Position numbers and translations under genes: made by a program. The notes below the pieces were generated by a model. That model made no database searches, was not told the DNA's origin, and saw nothing but the letters and a program-made list of their open reading frames with translations. From the NCBI GenBank assembly GCA_013433145.1, contig CM024190.1:3100001-3164000 (forward strand): DNA of 64,000 bases, read 5' to 3'. Below, piece after piece: positions 1-14,500 of the stretch (positions are counted from its first letter, which is position 1; every line of letters begins with the position of its first letter). Origin of the DNA: Ascaris suum (taxonomy: Eukaryota > Nematoda > Chromadorea > Rhabditida > Ascarididae).

Positions 1-204
1 ATATAACAAACAAAAAGAATTGATGAACACAGAAGTCATAATGGAAAAATAAAGCGCTCATAGCAAAAAATATGCTAGGCGTTGAACTGAAAACTTCACT
101 GGGTCATGAACACACTGCCCTGCAACACAGCAATGGGAAGATTTTGAAGTGCCTTTTCGTCAACGGTGGCTAATTAAAATCGAGCGATTCTCCTTTTCAC
201 ATAC

Positions 205-236
205 CTGAAACGGTGACAAGTGGTCATCCGTGACGA
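205..236 (-). CDS. VPS13D: VPS13D exon 55 (last exon visible; acceptor uncertain)
   Basis: Ends in a clear TTTCAG|GTATGT donor. Phase 1 entry gives [10 protein letters not shown], resembling AWDEPTLPPF. The acceptor is GAGCAG|TC or, 3 nt earlier, TTTGAG|CA. Confidence 0.6.
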
Positions 237-3200
237 CTGCTCAAAGCACCGAATGATATCACCATTCCTCTAGCACAACGACGCCTCGAAAGTAAAAACG
301 GCAAAACGCAACTCATAAAACACTCACCTATCGGTTTTTTGGTGGTACAAAACGGGACATCAGAAAGGTTTTCGAGTTGTATTGGTGGAGGGAAATAACG
401 TGCATCCGTGAATGTCACACAGAACACCGCGCTATTCAATATGATTTCAACGCGTACAAATTGCGGAGTCTCATCCGCATCGCTGCAAATAAACAATAAT
501 TAGCGAGACAAGAGAAGCAATAAGAAATTTCAGCAATAATGAATAATGAATTTTCCATGTGCCAACTTCATTCCGTCATCCAGCGCATAACCACTTCAAT
601 AAATTCAGTTCCTTAGAGAACACTACAGCAAAATTAATCCGATTTCAAAGAAAAGAAAATCCTCGGGCAAGCCACATCCTCATCACTCGCCTATCTCTCA
701 ATCAAAATTTCCCAAACATGCACACAGCTTTCAACTAATATTTTAACGCTTTTTCTCATCTGATCGATTGTTTCATTGCTTCATAAACAAAACAACTGCA
801 AACATATCTAAACAAACTTACTAAAGGAAGCTTTCACTCGACTTCCTGCTTATGCTTACTTATTGAACTTCTTTTAGCGCAACAAAAGAAAAGTCCTCGC
901 ATTCATGCAGCCCATTCAATCGTATCAAAGTCTCATCCACGCCTAACTTTTATATTACAAGCCAACCTTTACCACGAATCTATCACAGTGCATGCAATAT
1001 CAACCGTACGATTTCGGTACTTCCCTATCGATTTTAGCTGCATGGGAAAGAATTGCAGAGACGAAGAACGAGAACAGCGAGAATTGATGTGTCGCATGTA
1101 GATCGTTTGTAAAGCGACTTCTGTAAGCCCTTCTCAGTTCCACTTATCAACCAACATGAAATAATCATATCAACATCTCAGCCACTTAATTCAATTTGTG
1201 TAGTTCATTGTTGGTATAAGAATGAAAGGTAAAGGGCCAAACCAAACGAAGCCAACCGCATAGTAACATGAAATGAGCTGATCTGATCGATTCTGAATGG
1301 ACAGCTCCAGTACTTGACGCCATCACGTTTCACGCATAGCATTCGTTTATCCTCAAAGTTCTCGTTCCATATCAAACTGCACTTGCTCGCCATTGTTACG
1401 TGTTGGCTAGGCTGCTAAAAAAATCCTGAGAATTACACAAATTATAAACTCTCGAAAACTTCAAGCATCGAGCTGCAGATGCCTTAATATTTTTGAGCAC
1501 GAAAAACGATGATTCGTTAGATGGAATTTTTGCTGTCATAATTTCAAATGCGGCCATAGCTTCTGTAAGAATTTTAGAACATTCATATCCATTTCATCGC
1601 AAGAACGGCTTTAAGTTATATTAAATGATGCAGTTGCGGTTTTTCGACTCGTGATTGTAACCCCACGCACTTCTAGTTTCCTCACAACGACTAGGAAATA
1701 ATAATGCAATAGGCACCATAAAATATTAGCAATGCAAAAAGGGAGATTGATAGCGCTATGAAATTAGGAGAAAGTTCTCGCAAATAAGAACTAAACAAAC
1801 ATCAATGTAATCGACGTGGCTCAGCAACAGACTGTGTGAGGTTTGGTTGCTGAGCAGATAGCGTGGCGTCAGTAGAACCACCTGGGTGTCCTTGTATCGG
1901 CCTGTACCTTGCCTTACTTCCACACCGATATTGTAGATCCTTCAATAAAGCTATGCTATCTTTATTCACTCGTTGTTTTTGCACTGCAGAACAATCGATA
2001 AACACATATGCGATTCAATATACTATCGAAAAGTGGAGCATATCCTAACAACAGAATTTCCGTGGCTAAAAATACAACTTTCGCAAACCTACGATGCAAA
2101 TTCACAGAAATGAGTTCACCAAATAAAGAAATGAGGAAACCCCAAGGGCGGAAACAAATGGGACGAAAGTAGGCGGTAATGCTTTCTACCTCGACTTTCC
2201 TGACAAAAATTATCTCATCCTTTTAACCCTCTTCCCACCTTCGCGAACAACTCTGTTTGACAACTCGGTTCAAGAGATCTGCCGATTCCCTGATTTTCTC
2301 ACTTATCCTCTTCGTTTGGAGAGGCAAGATCGTTTATTCCCTAGGCAGAAGACTTTAAACGAAGAAATAAAATTCCTACAGCGTTGCAGCGTGTTCATGA
2401 GTTAAGAAGAGCTTCAGCGAATGCACGCCCACCGTAAGGGCAAATTTATGGCTAAACTCCGGCTTATATCCACTATCTTTAGCGAAATTGTTGCCCGCAC
2501 GGATGACGCACCTGCAAAGCCATCACATTTACGTGAGTACTGAAATTGACCACTGAGAAGAATCGGAAATATTTGCATCTTTGAGAGAAAAGCGTTCCTA
2601 GCGATCCCCCAAACTGAACATGACAAAGAAAATAACAGCAATTATACGAATATGAACTGAACTGAACTGGACTGACAATAATATTGTGGTAATTTTCCTA
2701 ACTGCGAATATTCATGGATTTTATCATAAGAAGGTAAACGTCAGCATATCCTCCTACCTTCAACCTTTGCAGTCATTATTATTTTGTCAAGCAAAGAAGC
2801 CAAGCTCAAGAGAAAAAGAACAGAAATTTGTGACACGGCTCTCCGATCAAACCTGAGCGTAGCTGTTTCCTTAGCGTGTTCATTGTAAGAATAGCATCAA
2901 CTATGTCAAACAGAATGCCGACAAGGCTACTCTAAACGATAACATTAACAGAACAGGTCTTCAAACCCCCACTCCCCCTCTCCCACCTCCACCTCTCCAA
3001 AAAAAAGAAATCTACAACTAGCCCAGTAACAGCACATGAGGCGGTAGTTGCGGCCAAGTTCTAGCTCACAAACACAACGACCTATACATGCATTACGAGT
3101 TTTCTGAAATAAGGAAAAATAATAGTTGCATAAAGACTCCATTATCCAAACTAAACTCATAGACGATATTTTACATCTAAGTCAAATGCACAAACAAACA

Positions 3201-6200
3201 CACTGTTTAGGGCAGTTTTCATCAGCGAACGAAAACATCAATGGATGCCGATCTTTGGCACGCTCATGCTCCTCGAACTGTCCTGCAGCAATATCCTCAG
3301 CTGCCTCCTGCTTTATAATTAACGGAATCCCTGACTTGTTGACAATCCAGTATGGCACCTGCAGCAAATCTCTACATGTTAGCAGCACATACTGCACACT
3401 TCAACGTTACTACTGCAATCGAATTTCAGTACAATTCTCTTCGCTGACGATGATTCGTGCTTAAAAATCATTCAGCAATTTTATCAATATCACACCGTGG
3501 CAAGCCGATTAATGCACATGAAATAAAGCATGCCAACATCGTTTATACCCCACATCTGCAATTACATAACGCCCACTCGGTTCAGATCACTGTAGTTGTA
3601 TCCTGCCAATGATGATGCAATGAAGTGCTAGCACTAGACAAGGAAGCGAGAGGTCGAACGATCCGAATGAATTAAAAGTGCTAAATACTAAATAAACAAC
3701 CAACCATGAAACACTTCAAATGAAAAAAAAACCATATATTTTTCAAAGGCAACAAGCACGATACCATATATTAAAGATAACTCTGTGCCCTTCTCGATAA
3801 ATGCTTCTGCCATGAAAAAATTACAGTTGTTTTGATTCAAAGCTCTCAAGCTTTGAAAAACGCATTGTAAATAGGAATGCCAGAGAAAAGTGACTTCGAT
3901 AACGTCAGCAAAGTTACAGTTTAAAAATAAATAAATTAACAAATGAACGACTTCCGAAAAGTTTTCTGTTTAAAATGATCTCCAATTTACGAGTTTATGA
4001 GCAGCATAACGCCTACCCAAAAAGATAAAGAGACTGCGCCTCCACGTCCCACGCTCACACTTCCATACATATCAAGCAATCGAGCAGCCGTGTCACGCAT
4101 TCTGATGTCCAGTCTGTGCGTCTCCGATCCCCCTGGCTTCTGAGAGAGAATCGCCCTACAAATACATGAATAATGAGCAGGCTGCATGGATTAGTATTAA
4201 ACGAATGGTTTCCGAATGCATTCAGAACAGGTGATGTCAATAAAATCATTGCTTGATTATATGCTCACGTGAGAAGTTGATATGTGTGGAATATTAATGA
4301 GGAAATTAAAAATTTCTTATAACTTGTGGCAAAAAGGGGGCCAGTATGACCAAAAAAATTGGCAGAGCCGCTGGAACGAGTAAGCTGTTCGAGAGGAAAT
4401 CACTGCTTGCTAGCACTTGACAACAAAGCACTGCTAGTGTTATAAGTTTTGTGGCAACACTTGCTGATTATTCTTGTATACGTGCCCACATTATTCAAGT
4501 CAGTAAGTAAACTGCTTTCGAGTCAAAATATTCCTATCGATCGACATAAGCTCCATTCAAAACAGGCAACAATAGTTGCCTATCCGAATTACAGGTTCAT
4601 TCACAGTAGAACAGAAAAGGAGGAAAAGCGTAGAAGACGAACTCTTCAATTTATAGAAAACCAAAACTACGTAAGCAAATAAATCTCTAAATCATGCCTC
4701 GTAATGGAGACCGTCCCGGTAGAAACGAAGCGATCAGTTGACACTCGGAAATTAATATCGTTGCCAATATTCACCTTTAAAGAAAAAAATTCATACTCCC
4801 TCGACATTTCATTCATATTTGAATGATATTAGCCACATAGCTTGTGAATCTCTTTGTAGATATCGAGAAAATTCATATAAGATCCAGTCGCTCTTCAGCA
4901 AAACAGAAGGGTCAAGTGAGCAGATTACTAAAAACTCAGCCCTTCCTGCAGAGTCAGCTGCGCCAACAACATCCAAAAACAAAATCTGCAAAGGTTCAAA
5001 AGCAGTGCAAGCTATCATTGCCACAGATTCCCCTCCTTCCTTCTCTTTACACCCCAAGCTATCTGAGATGTCAACGAATAGGTTGGCAAAAATATTCTAG
5101 GTGTCTTATGACTATGCTACCTTTTATGTTGCGCAATGAAATGAAAACAGAAACACCGATAAAAATAAAAACCAACACTAGTTATATGAAGCTGTTTGCC
5201 GGCACCGATTGCATACGTGGTGCCCGAAACAATGAACTCCGCATCGATTGGTAACAGGTTCAACACAGTCAGAGGAGGCATCAGTACGATCGTATGACCG
5301 GGTAACATCTCGTACTCGGGGTAATGCTCTCGTTTTACCGATGTGCACATCCTAAAAATGACGTTCTATCATACTAGAACTGAAATTCTGAATGCCCACA
5401 TTCTCAGCAGCTACCCAGTTGGTCGAAAAAATTGACCCAGAAAAAAAAAATCAAAGTCGATCGATGTCTATTCGCTCCACTCGGCAATCTGGACCGAAAG
5501 AGAAAGAGCATAAACGCCGACTTTTTTTTTTCTTGCAAAGCAACAGGTGTCACTACGGATATAGAAGTCAAAAAAAAGAGGGAAGACCATAAGGAATGCC
5601 CGTAAGGAAGAAGACGCTCAATGTATCTTTTATCTTCTCTGAAATTCAACGCAACATTTTTTCCATCTCTTTCAGTCTGAAACAAATTCCACACTCTGTC
5701 AGATAATGAACGTATGGAACCACAGCCTCTTTCATAGAAAGTATCTGAACAAATTGCACCACCAGCTAAATTTTCCTCTGGCTTGATCATTCAAAATCAC
5801 CTCTCATATTTGCATATTGTCGCATTTAAAATGCTACTATTCCCTCCAACGCAGATCAGTGAAAGAGTCGATAGTCTGTTAAACAAACAAATGTTTTCCG
5901 GCGTGACACAAAGAACGGAGCTTATATCGAAGCACATTGCTCCTTTCTCCTGTTCACTTCCCCCCCCCCCCCCATCACTACCCCGCAGAGGCTCAGGTAC
6001 GTCAGAAAAGTGGAGAAAAATCAAATTACTTCATCTTTATGGCCTATATTAGTAACCAGACTAACCAATAAAGTCGCTGCCTCAACGTCGTCTCAAAAAA
6101 CACGGTTTTGTTGACTATCTCGCCAGCGTTCCTCACCTCATGCCAATCGACCTAAAAGGAAATGCAGTGACAAAAAGGAATAACACCTGCAGAAACGACC

Positions 6201-8440
6201 ACCACTACTACCCATTCAACCAACATCGTTTAATGCATTCGGTTGTACTTGAACGTTAAACAGCAATATGCATTCATTATTGGAAAACAAGTGAAAAAAC
6301 GCATCGCGAAAAAACACTAACAAAACAAATAAATAAATAAATAATACATCGAAGAAAAAGTCTGCTAAGAAATTTACGAATAAACAGTGCGAACAATATT
6401 GGAACAAAGGTGCAAAAAATATGAAAAAAAAATGTACCGCTCGAGCGCGAACCACGTTCATTTCTTCCGGTTTAACAGAGACTTGCGCATTCGCAAACTT
6501 TAATGGCACTGGGAAAGCCTCTCCTGATCCAACACGAAAAATTGCGGTGCCTGTAAGACCATCTATGTCCGTAATTCTCATGCAAAAAGTCAACTACTTG
6601 CTAGCATCCTTCATAAACCAAGTCTCGACTACTGTCAACGTATCTACAGAATTATTCAGACTAGATACGGATGTATTTGCCCTGGTCTTCAACCAAAGTA
6701 TTGCTAGAAGCGTAAGAAGGATTTCTTACAGCAGCCGAATGAACATGACGGCAAAAGATAAACGAATGTAATGTCCAAAACGTACTTCATTCGCCTCCTC
6801 AGAGCTGACAAAAAATTGCCAAGCTTTTTCTCTGAATCGTCAGACACTAAACCTGATCGAGTCAGTTCATCATAATACACTGAAAAATTCACTAAAAAGA
6901 TTTCCCCATATATCGGATGAAAGACTGAAACCCACTGACTGCTGCAACAGCGTAAGCCTTGCCACGTACGACTTCGCATAATATCATTTACCATGTTTAC
7001 AGGTTACCTCCTATTATATTTCTTAAACTAAAAAGTAGCGCCACGACACGAAAAGCAACACCTTAATCAATATGACAGCAACAACGCACAACCACCACAC
7101 AAATAGCCTCATCTCCTCTCTCAGCATTTTGTTCTCAACTTTACAGATAAACAACTATGCGCCGGGTTCAATTAATTAATGCTCAACAATCTGTAACGAT
7201 CAAACATTGTGCGCATAATGTTCAGCAATGACTAACCACCGATGAAATCGCATTTTTGGTTGTCGACAATGAGCAGAACCGAATCGGGCAGATGGTTGAC
7301 AACAGTGAGTGCCGATCGCACTGTGACCACTTTGCGGCCATCCTTATCCATGCTCACGGCCACCACTAAGCGAGCATTCGCCGATGTCGCTGCCTAAACT
7401 AGCCACCACATTCGATTCACTCCAATTCATCTAATAAAAGAGGGACGAGTGATACCAATAATGATTCACTACAACTACCATTCCAGCTGACGATCGCTTC
7501 AGAGTACTATAAGACATGGCTTCGACATAAGACGGCTGAATCGATATCATTTTGTCTTTTCACTCACCTAAACGATTACTCCGTGCATGAGACCTTTCAG
7601 TAATGATCTTGCTATACTCATTGTGTATAATTTTTCGCTCTGGAAGAAAGTGCCTACCGACGAGGTCTTGTTGGCGGCATATCGAGCTACACGAAAGTAG
7701 GTGCCCACTGAGTCAACGTTGACCGCTGATATTTCATCCCACCCGTCGACACGAATAATCAACTGGCGTGGCTCATCGGAGTATTCCTGCAACATTGTGA
7801 TCACCACCAGCAGACAACACAGACACATTCTTATGGTGCTCGTTGTTTATGAAAGCACACCTAGCAGGATTGCAGAAGTAGAGAACCGTACACGCAGTAA
7901 GCCGATGATAATATGGCATTAGAAACACTGAAAATAAATGACGCCTATATGCAGTTTATCTGCGATCTCGCAATTTCTTACTATAGACGATCACAACTTC
8001 TACTTGACTTGTAATTCCCGCAAATGATGTTTTAGAAGACAAAAAAGTGGTAATGACCACAACCCCTCGAGATGGAATGAGAGCAACAGTGGCAGATTTT
8101 CTGGAAATATCCGCTAATCTTCGCATGCCCGATAACGAAACAGCCATCTTTTACATCACAGAGTAAAATCATCACCCCTTCCCTTCAAAAAATCAGAATT
8201 TTCCCTAGCAAAAGTTATAAGTATTTAAGATCACAAGGTTACGCTCACATTATGCATCTCCCCTCCCCCACTAACACCGCCGGTAATTCTGAATGGGTCT
8301 GTGGCCAAAAATAGCACAAAAATATCGAATGTTATCGCATGTAAGTGATGCATCATTCTTGCTTATTTTCTGCTTCAACGATGGCGCAGAAGTTCGCAAT
8401 TTTTAGTTGCAATGAACACAGTCAAGCATTCACATACCAC

Positions 8441-8520
<80 letters not shown>

Positions 8521-11500
8521 CCGTCCTTTAAATGCAGCCTCTATAAAATCTTTCCAAGAAATTAGTAACACTGTTTATTGCGATGACTTCAAAAAAAAAA
8601 AAAAACAAACAGCACAGCAAAGCAACAATCGTAAGATCAGTGTTATAACATGCTTAATAAAGTGAATGCCCGTAATAAAAGCAAAATAAGAATAAAACAA
8701 CCACAATTACAAAAAACACCTGAAGCTCTTACCATAAACACAAGCCGCTTTGTTGGAAATTCGAAAGTGCACACCGAACCCGCTGCAACTGCAAACCACT
8801 TCGCAGTCGATTTACGCTGTTTTGTCCTCGATTCTAAAACCTCATCCACTGCTGTTGTAAACCTCAAGTCAGAGCCAGTTTCATTTCGCAACAAATACGG
8901 TTGATGGTCGGATCGCGAACGAACCGTTGTACTCCTGAAATAACAGCACTGCAGTTGCACTCAGAATCACTAAACCTCCGACAGAAAAAATTACCGAAAT
9001 GCACCCTTGACGCACCTATCGCTTATTTCTCATACCAGTGGGGTGAGCTCATTTTCTACCAACTTCTCCTTTGATGAGAGTGGAGGGGAGGATGGAGGGG
9101 AAGGGGTGGAGGAGGTTAAACCCTCGCTGCCTTCCACCGCAGAAAATAATACCAATCAAGAACAAAAAATTGCAAATAACACGAACGCTATAGAAAAATT
9201 TTAAAAAATATGGCTGTCATTTTTATGTTCAAAAATTAGCGCATCCGACTAAAAGTTCTTATCGAAGAGGTGCCATATCATTAAATTCAGAGCGTCAATA
9301 TGCAAAACTACTACTTATTTATTAAAATTAGGGAGTGATAAGTGAGTATGAAGGTGAAGGGATGTTCTAGATGAATACAACAAGCAATTGCGCTATCGCT
9401 GACTCGTCGCCTCGATTATCATCGGTTCATGCATCTGCCTCACTTGGCTCAGCAAAAACACTTCAGGTAAGCTTCCTTGCCGGCAGTGAGCAAAACAGCG
9501 GAAGAGAGGGGAGGGAGAAAGGGAATTCATGTATTTTTCATAATTACTTCTTTTGCAGGTGTAAACAACCAGAAATATGTGATGATAATTCTTCAAAAGA
9601 AAAGAAGGAAAATACCTAAAATTCGTATCGAACGACTGCTTTATCTGCGGCCATCGTGATTTGAAGTGCAGCGCTTGCTGCACGAGCACCTGCGTTATGT
9701 TGATGTCCAACGTGCTGTAGTCCTCTAAAACCGATAAAGTTGAAAAGATCGAATGATTTCTGCCCTTAGAAAATAACTACAAAATTCAAGTCGCGGCTGC
9801 GCTAGAATTTCTTATTTGCACCTGTTCTACATTAGCTGCAATATTACGTTGGGAGGATGCTGCAATTGCCACACAAAAACAAGCACTCCACAACGCTTTG
9901 TGATCTCACTGGACAAAACAACAAAACACCCACCGGGCTCATAACATAAGCATTAAAGCACTCATGAGATCGGTAATGACCCAAGAAGCAACAGTTCACG
10001 CACAAACTGCAACAGTGACAGAAACAGTAATAACGAAAAGCGGAAAAATATAACAGGAATTCAGCATCCTTACTGAACGACCACAAGATGCTCGCCTCCT
10101 CCTTTCGTTTCTCTATTATCGGAGCGGATATCCAACTCCACTGATTAGGAAATGTAGCGCTACAATCAACCGAGATGCTGATCCTGAGGGCAGATCGTCG
10201 CAGTGGAAAATACGGATTTTGGAGCAATATCGTCTAGTAAGCTCTACTTCCCCAAATGAAAAGGAAAGACACTGATTCAATAAAGTACTTTAACAGAAAT
10301 AGAATTTGATATAATTAAGCAAAGTAGGACCCAAATATTCGGATGACAACGATATTAGGTCCCGATTTTCGAGGAAACCGGCTCATCACCTATGTTAGGT
10401 GGACAGTTTCCGCCTGCAGATTTAGGAGAGATCATTCACAGTTCCCAGATCGGGATCTCGCAAGCACATGTCAATTTCAATTGGATGTGCTTATTTACTC
10501 GCATATATTCGCAAAACGACTAAACATAAACCTCTGTAGACGCTCTAAAAAATCATGTAACATTATTTAGAAGACTGGATGATACCCACTGTCAGATATG
10601 ACCTCTAGGAATTATTCCATCTCATGTAAAGGTAGAGGTTTCACATACATATAGGAGTACTTTTATTTTCTCTTATTTGCTCTTTCCACAAGAACAAACA
10701 AATGGCACTCCATAAGTCAACGCTACTGAAACTATACAGTGATACCATCCACAATACTTCCACAGTGATCCATCATCTTTTACTAACTGGTCACAGATGG
10801 GATGGAAATTGCTTATAAGTTTTTCCATAAACAGGAATGCAAAGAAATGCATACCAGCGTGAAGTTCCAAAGCAACGTTGTTCGGACGGGTGGTGACGAG
10901 AAAATGTTGTACCCGCCACGGTTCAAGAAGCGGTTCCCATCCGAAGACGCGCTCGTTGAAGTAGTCGACCGCAAACACAAATGAAGCGGCGATTCGGTCG
11001 AGATGCCTTTCCAGTGAAAACTCTGAATATGAGCCATTAAATGTTTCAAACTCAAAGAATATTTCGCTCACTGAGTTCCTTAGCGAAGAAATCATTACTA
11101 ACTTTCATCTATCCGACATATTTGTGTTCGCACTTATCTCTATCTATTTCATTTAGAAAGATAACGAAGGAGGCATCGTACTATTCTGAGGAAGAATGGA
11201 TAATCGTCGCAGGAAGAATACTCTCTCAACGAACGTCTTTCTCAAAGATATTGCACACCTAGATCGGAAGTGATTCTTGAACCTTTTCCACTGCAATAAT
11301 GCCCAACCCTAAGAGAAATAGTCGCCTTATTGAACACAGTCATAGACTGTGGTCTCGCTTTTGATAAATGGTGATACCCGAGCCCTATCATACCGTCATT
11401 TCATTATATTTCATCTAAACGAAAGCACATTCTTCGAAATGCTGCTGCAATATGCATGCACATTTTTTGATCACCTCCTATCGCCAACAGGCCCGCAATC

Positions 11501-14500
11501 AGTATAATCCTTACTTCAGCAGTTATAAAATGCTATTCGGGCATCAGAAATGCAACTTCTCTCGACAACCCTCTAAAAGAAGCGTGGAACCGCAGTGGGA
11601 TCACTATTCCACTCGTAGACCCTAACTGATGGTCCGCTTTTATCACCCCCTCTCCTCTCCCATCTCCCAACATAATGCTTCAAAAGGAACCTTATTTCAA
11701 TCAATTGAGCAAATTTTTAAAGCGATGGTTTGATCGCTTTCAGAAAGAGATTTAGCAATGGCTTTCAAAAAATGTTAGTAAGAATCAATGGAAATCTGAT
11801 ATTATATCAACAGAAAAATACGAAAGCAAAAAGAATAAAAAGAAAATACTCGTTAGAAGGAAGCGAATGAGTGGAAATGCGGTGCCCTGGAAATCATCGA
11901 GCAGCCAGAATGAAGCCTGCTCACTCTTCACCAGCACTCGTACGATGTTAATTCGTGTGCCTTCTGAAATGAAATGGTCACCAATGAAAAACAAATGCTC
12001 CACAAAAGGACAAAAAAATTCAACAATGAAATTTGATCATTTAATGATGGTGGTCTCGCATTTGACACGAATCAAAGAACAACAGGGCATTCTGCACTCT
12101 AGACATGCCAGCTACACAGTTCTACAGTTCGACCGCTGGCAAATTTAATTAAGGCGCAGTTCGCATCGCAGCAATTAGAATTTGAAAGATTGAGATTGAA
12201 TTGCTGAAAGGATCTGTCGATCTGCCAAACAATATCGCCTTTTGTTAGGATTCAGCTGGATACATATTTTCTTTAAAAAAGCACCGCATCATCAATGAAT
12301 ACCATTCATGAATTTTGAAAATATAGGCAAATAGCATCACCTGTCATCAACACTGAATTTCAAGAACGGCTTTTTTCCATTTCATTATCCCTCCCCCCTC
12401 CTAACTCAGAGTTGAACAGCCTTTCCTGAACTAGTTATCAGGCGTCATAACTGACCAGAAGTAATAGCTTTTCTTGGGAACGGCAACAAATCCTCTAAGA
12501 TAATTTAACGAGTAGATATCAGTTCTGAAAGGAACTACAACCTTCATGTTTCGAATCCATCGCTCCCCCTCATCTTCCCCACTTTCTTTCCAGTCATCGT
12601 TTACTATTTCGTCGTGAACCTGAAGTTCCTCAAGGAATCTTAGAAACACTATGGAGGCAGAGATTCGCAATGACCCCACCACAGCAATAAGTTCAATTCG
12701 TTAGCAATAAACAACCTTTATTTGCAGAGGTTGGAGCACTTTTAGGCACGACGCTGTTTTCCATCGACTTTGCAAGCGTTGTTAAAGAGCACTCGAGTAC
12801 ATTTTTTATGACAAGTGCATCTCTATATGACACCCTCGCTACCATATCGTTAACACCGATCTGAATTACCGGAAATGTTCATTCGGTTAAAATGAAATAT
12901 ATTACAGTCAATATTTCGATCTATTTTCCTCTTATCAATTCGTTAATGAAGGAAACATTTTACAAAATAGCATATAAAAAAGTGGGACTAGTTCGTGGTA
13001 CATCGCTTCCAAATCGAGGAAGTGAAACAACAACACCACCAACAAAACATGAAAAAACTTTTATTTAAACGATCGTTGAAACAATCCTCGCTTACATCTC
13101 AAAAAAAGTCAACTAAACCAGACCACAAGCATGACTCCACACTTGTTATGTTTCACTCTCACCTCACATTAAATCGAGTTTTCTGCCATCACAATGGCGT
13201 CCAATGCAAGAAGGAAAGTAATGCTCGAATATCCGCTATATGACCTCTAACATCTCACAATATCAAACTTGCTACGAAATTTCCTTACTTTTCCTCATCA
13301 TATAATAACAGCAAACTGCGGTTTCATGAACGAGTTAGACGGTAAGAAGTATGATGCCCATGATGTATCAGTAAGGTAGAAGTGAAGGGTTGCACTGAAA
13401 CGTCTCACTCCCATTCCAACACCCAATTAAAAGGAGACTTCAAGTCCAACAAATTAGTCGCCTTTCATTACCCCCTTTCTCGGAAATGAAGACTGTTTAT
13501 TTTTTTCCGATCAGAAAAAGTAGATTTTCGGCAAAATTCACGCTTTATAAGAATATGGATATTTTCGCCATCTCTCGAAATTTTTCACTCCATCCTGCGA
13601 CCTTCCTCTGAACTTTTATGGCTCCTCTACTTTCGCAGACCTGAGCACGCTAGCTTCTTAGGTGTTAGCACGTCCAGTTCCTCTTTGCCACCACTCAAGA
13701 CGGTAATATTAAGTAAACATCTACTAGGAGCAACGAATAACAATATTTTTCGTCAACACTCCAAGAGTTTGAGAGTTGATAGCCCGATTTTCGATGATCC
13801 CTACACATACGACGAAAATAATTAACCGAGGAAGCGAAGTTGAAAACGAACCGTAAGTCGATGTTTAGCAGGAGTCAGACTTGGTAAGCCAGACAGCAAT
13901 GCACGTGCTTGCTCGGTAATTGGCACATCCGACTCACCGGACAGCACTATCGTCGCTGAGAAGTCGTTTGTGAGCTGACAGCGACTCTCATTTTCGGCCG
14001 ACATCACGCACCAATCTATGTTCACCTCCTGAATTTCACTCCATTACATCAACTGCTTGACCGCTCCATGCCTGCTCACTGCTTACTTTGCGATGAATAA
14101 ACAAAATACCACGATTGCAGTTTTGTAACAGTTAATCATTTGACGATTCTAAGACAATCGAAATGACGTATCTGGTACCTATATAAGGTTTAACCTTGAC
14201 CTCCCGCTACAATCACAAGAACTTTTGCCAGTAGCAATAAACAGAGAATTTCATAGTATTTACAACCAGCCTAAAACAAGTACGAGTTTTACTGCGTACT
14301 TCACCTACCATCGCATTCTTAAAAACTCTCTGCACCAATGCAAAATCAGTCTTAAACCAAAATCGTATCTCCTATTTTCACATCAACGCAAACTAAGAAA
14401 TTTCTTCAATGAAAACCGCTTGTCAACTCCACGGCTAATTTTGGCTAATCCGATCAACCCCTGTGCATGACTGCCCCAACGTATGAAAACTGAAACAAAT

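Noticed and set aside
4809..5057. Minus-strand 82-codon ORF ([16 protein letters not shown]) as VPS13D coding
   Set aside because: The exon at 4671-4774 continues the homology from exon 47; this ORF has none and no suitable donor.
12605..12700. [13 protein letters not shown] segment as an exon between exons 38 and 39
   Set aside because: The only usable acceptor and donor give a phase incompatible with exon 39.
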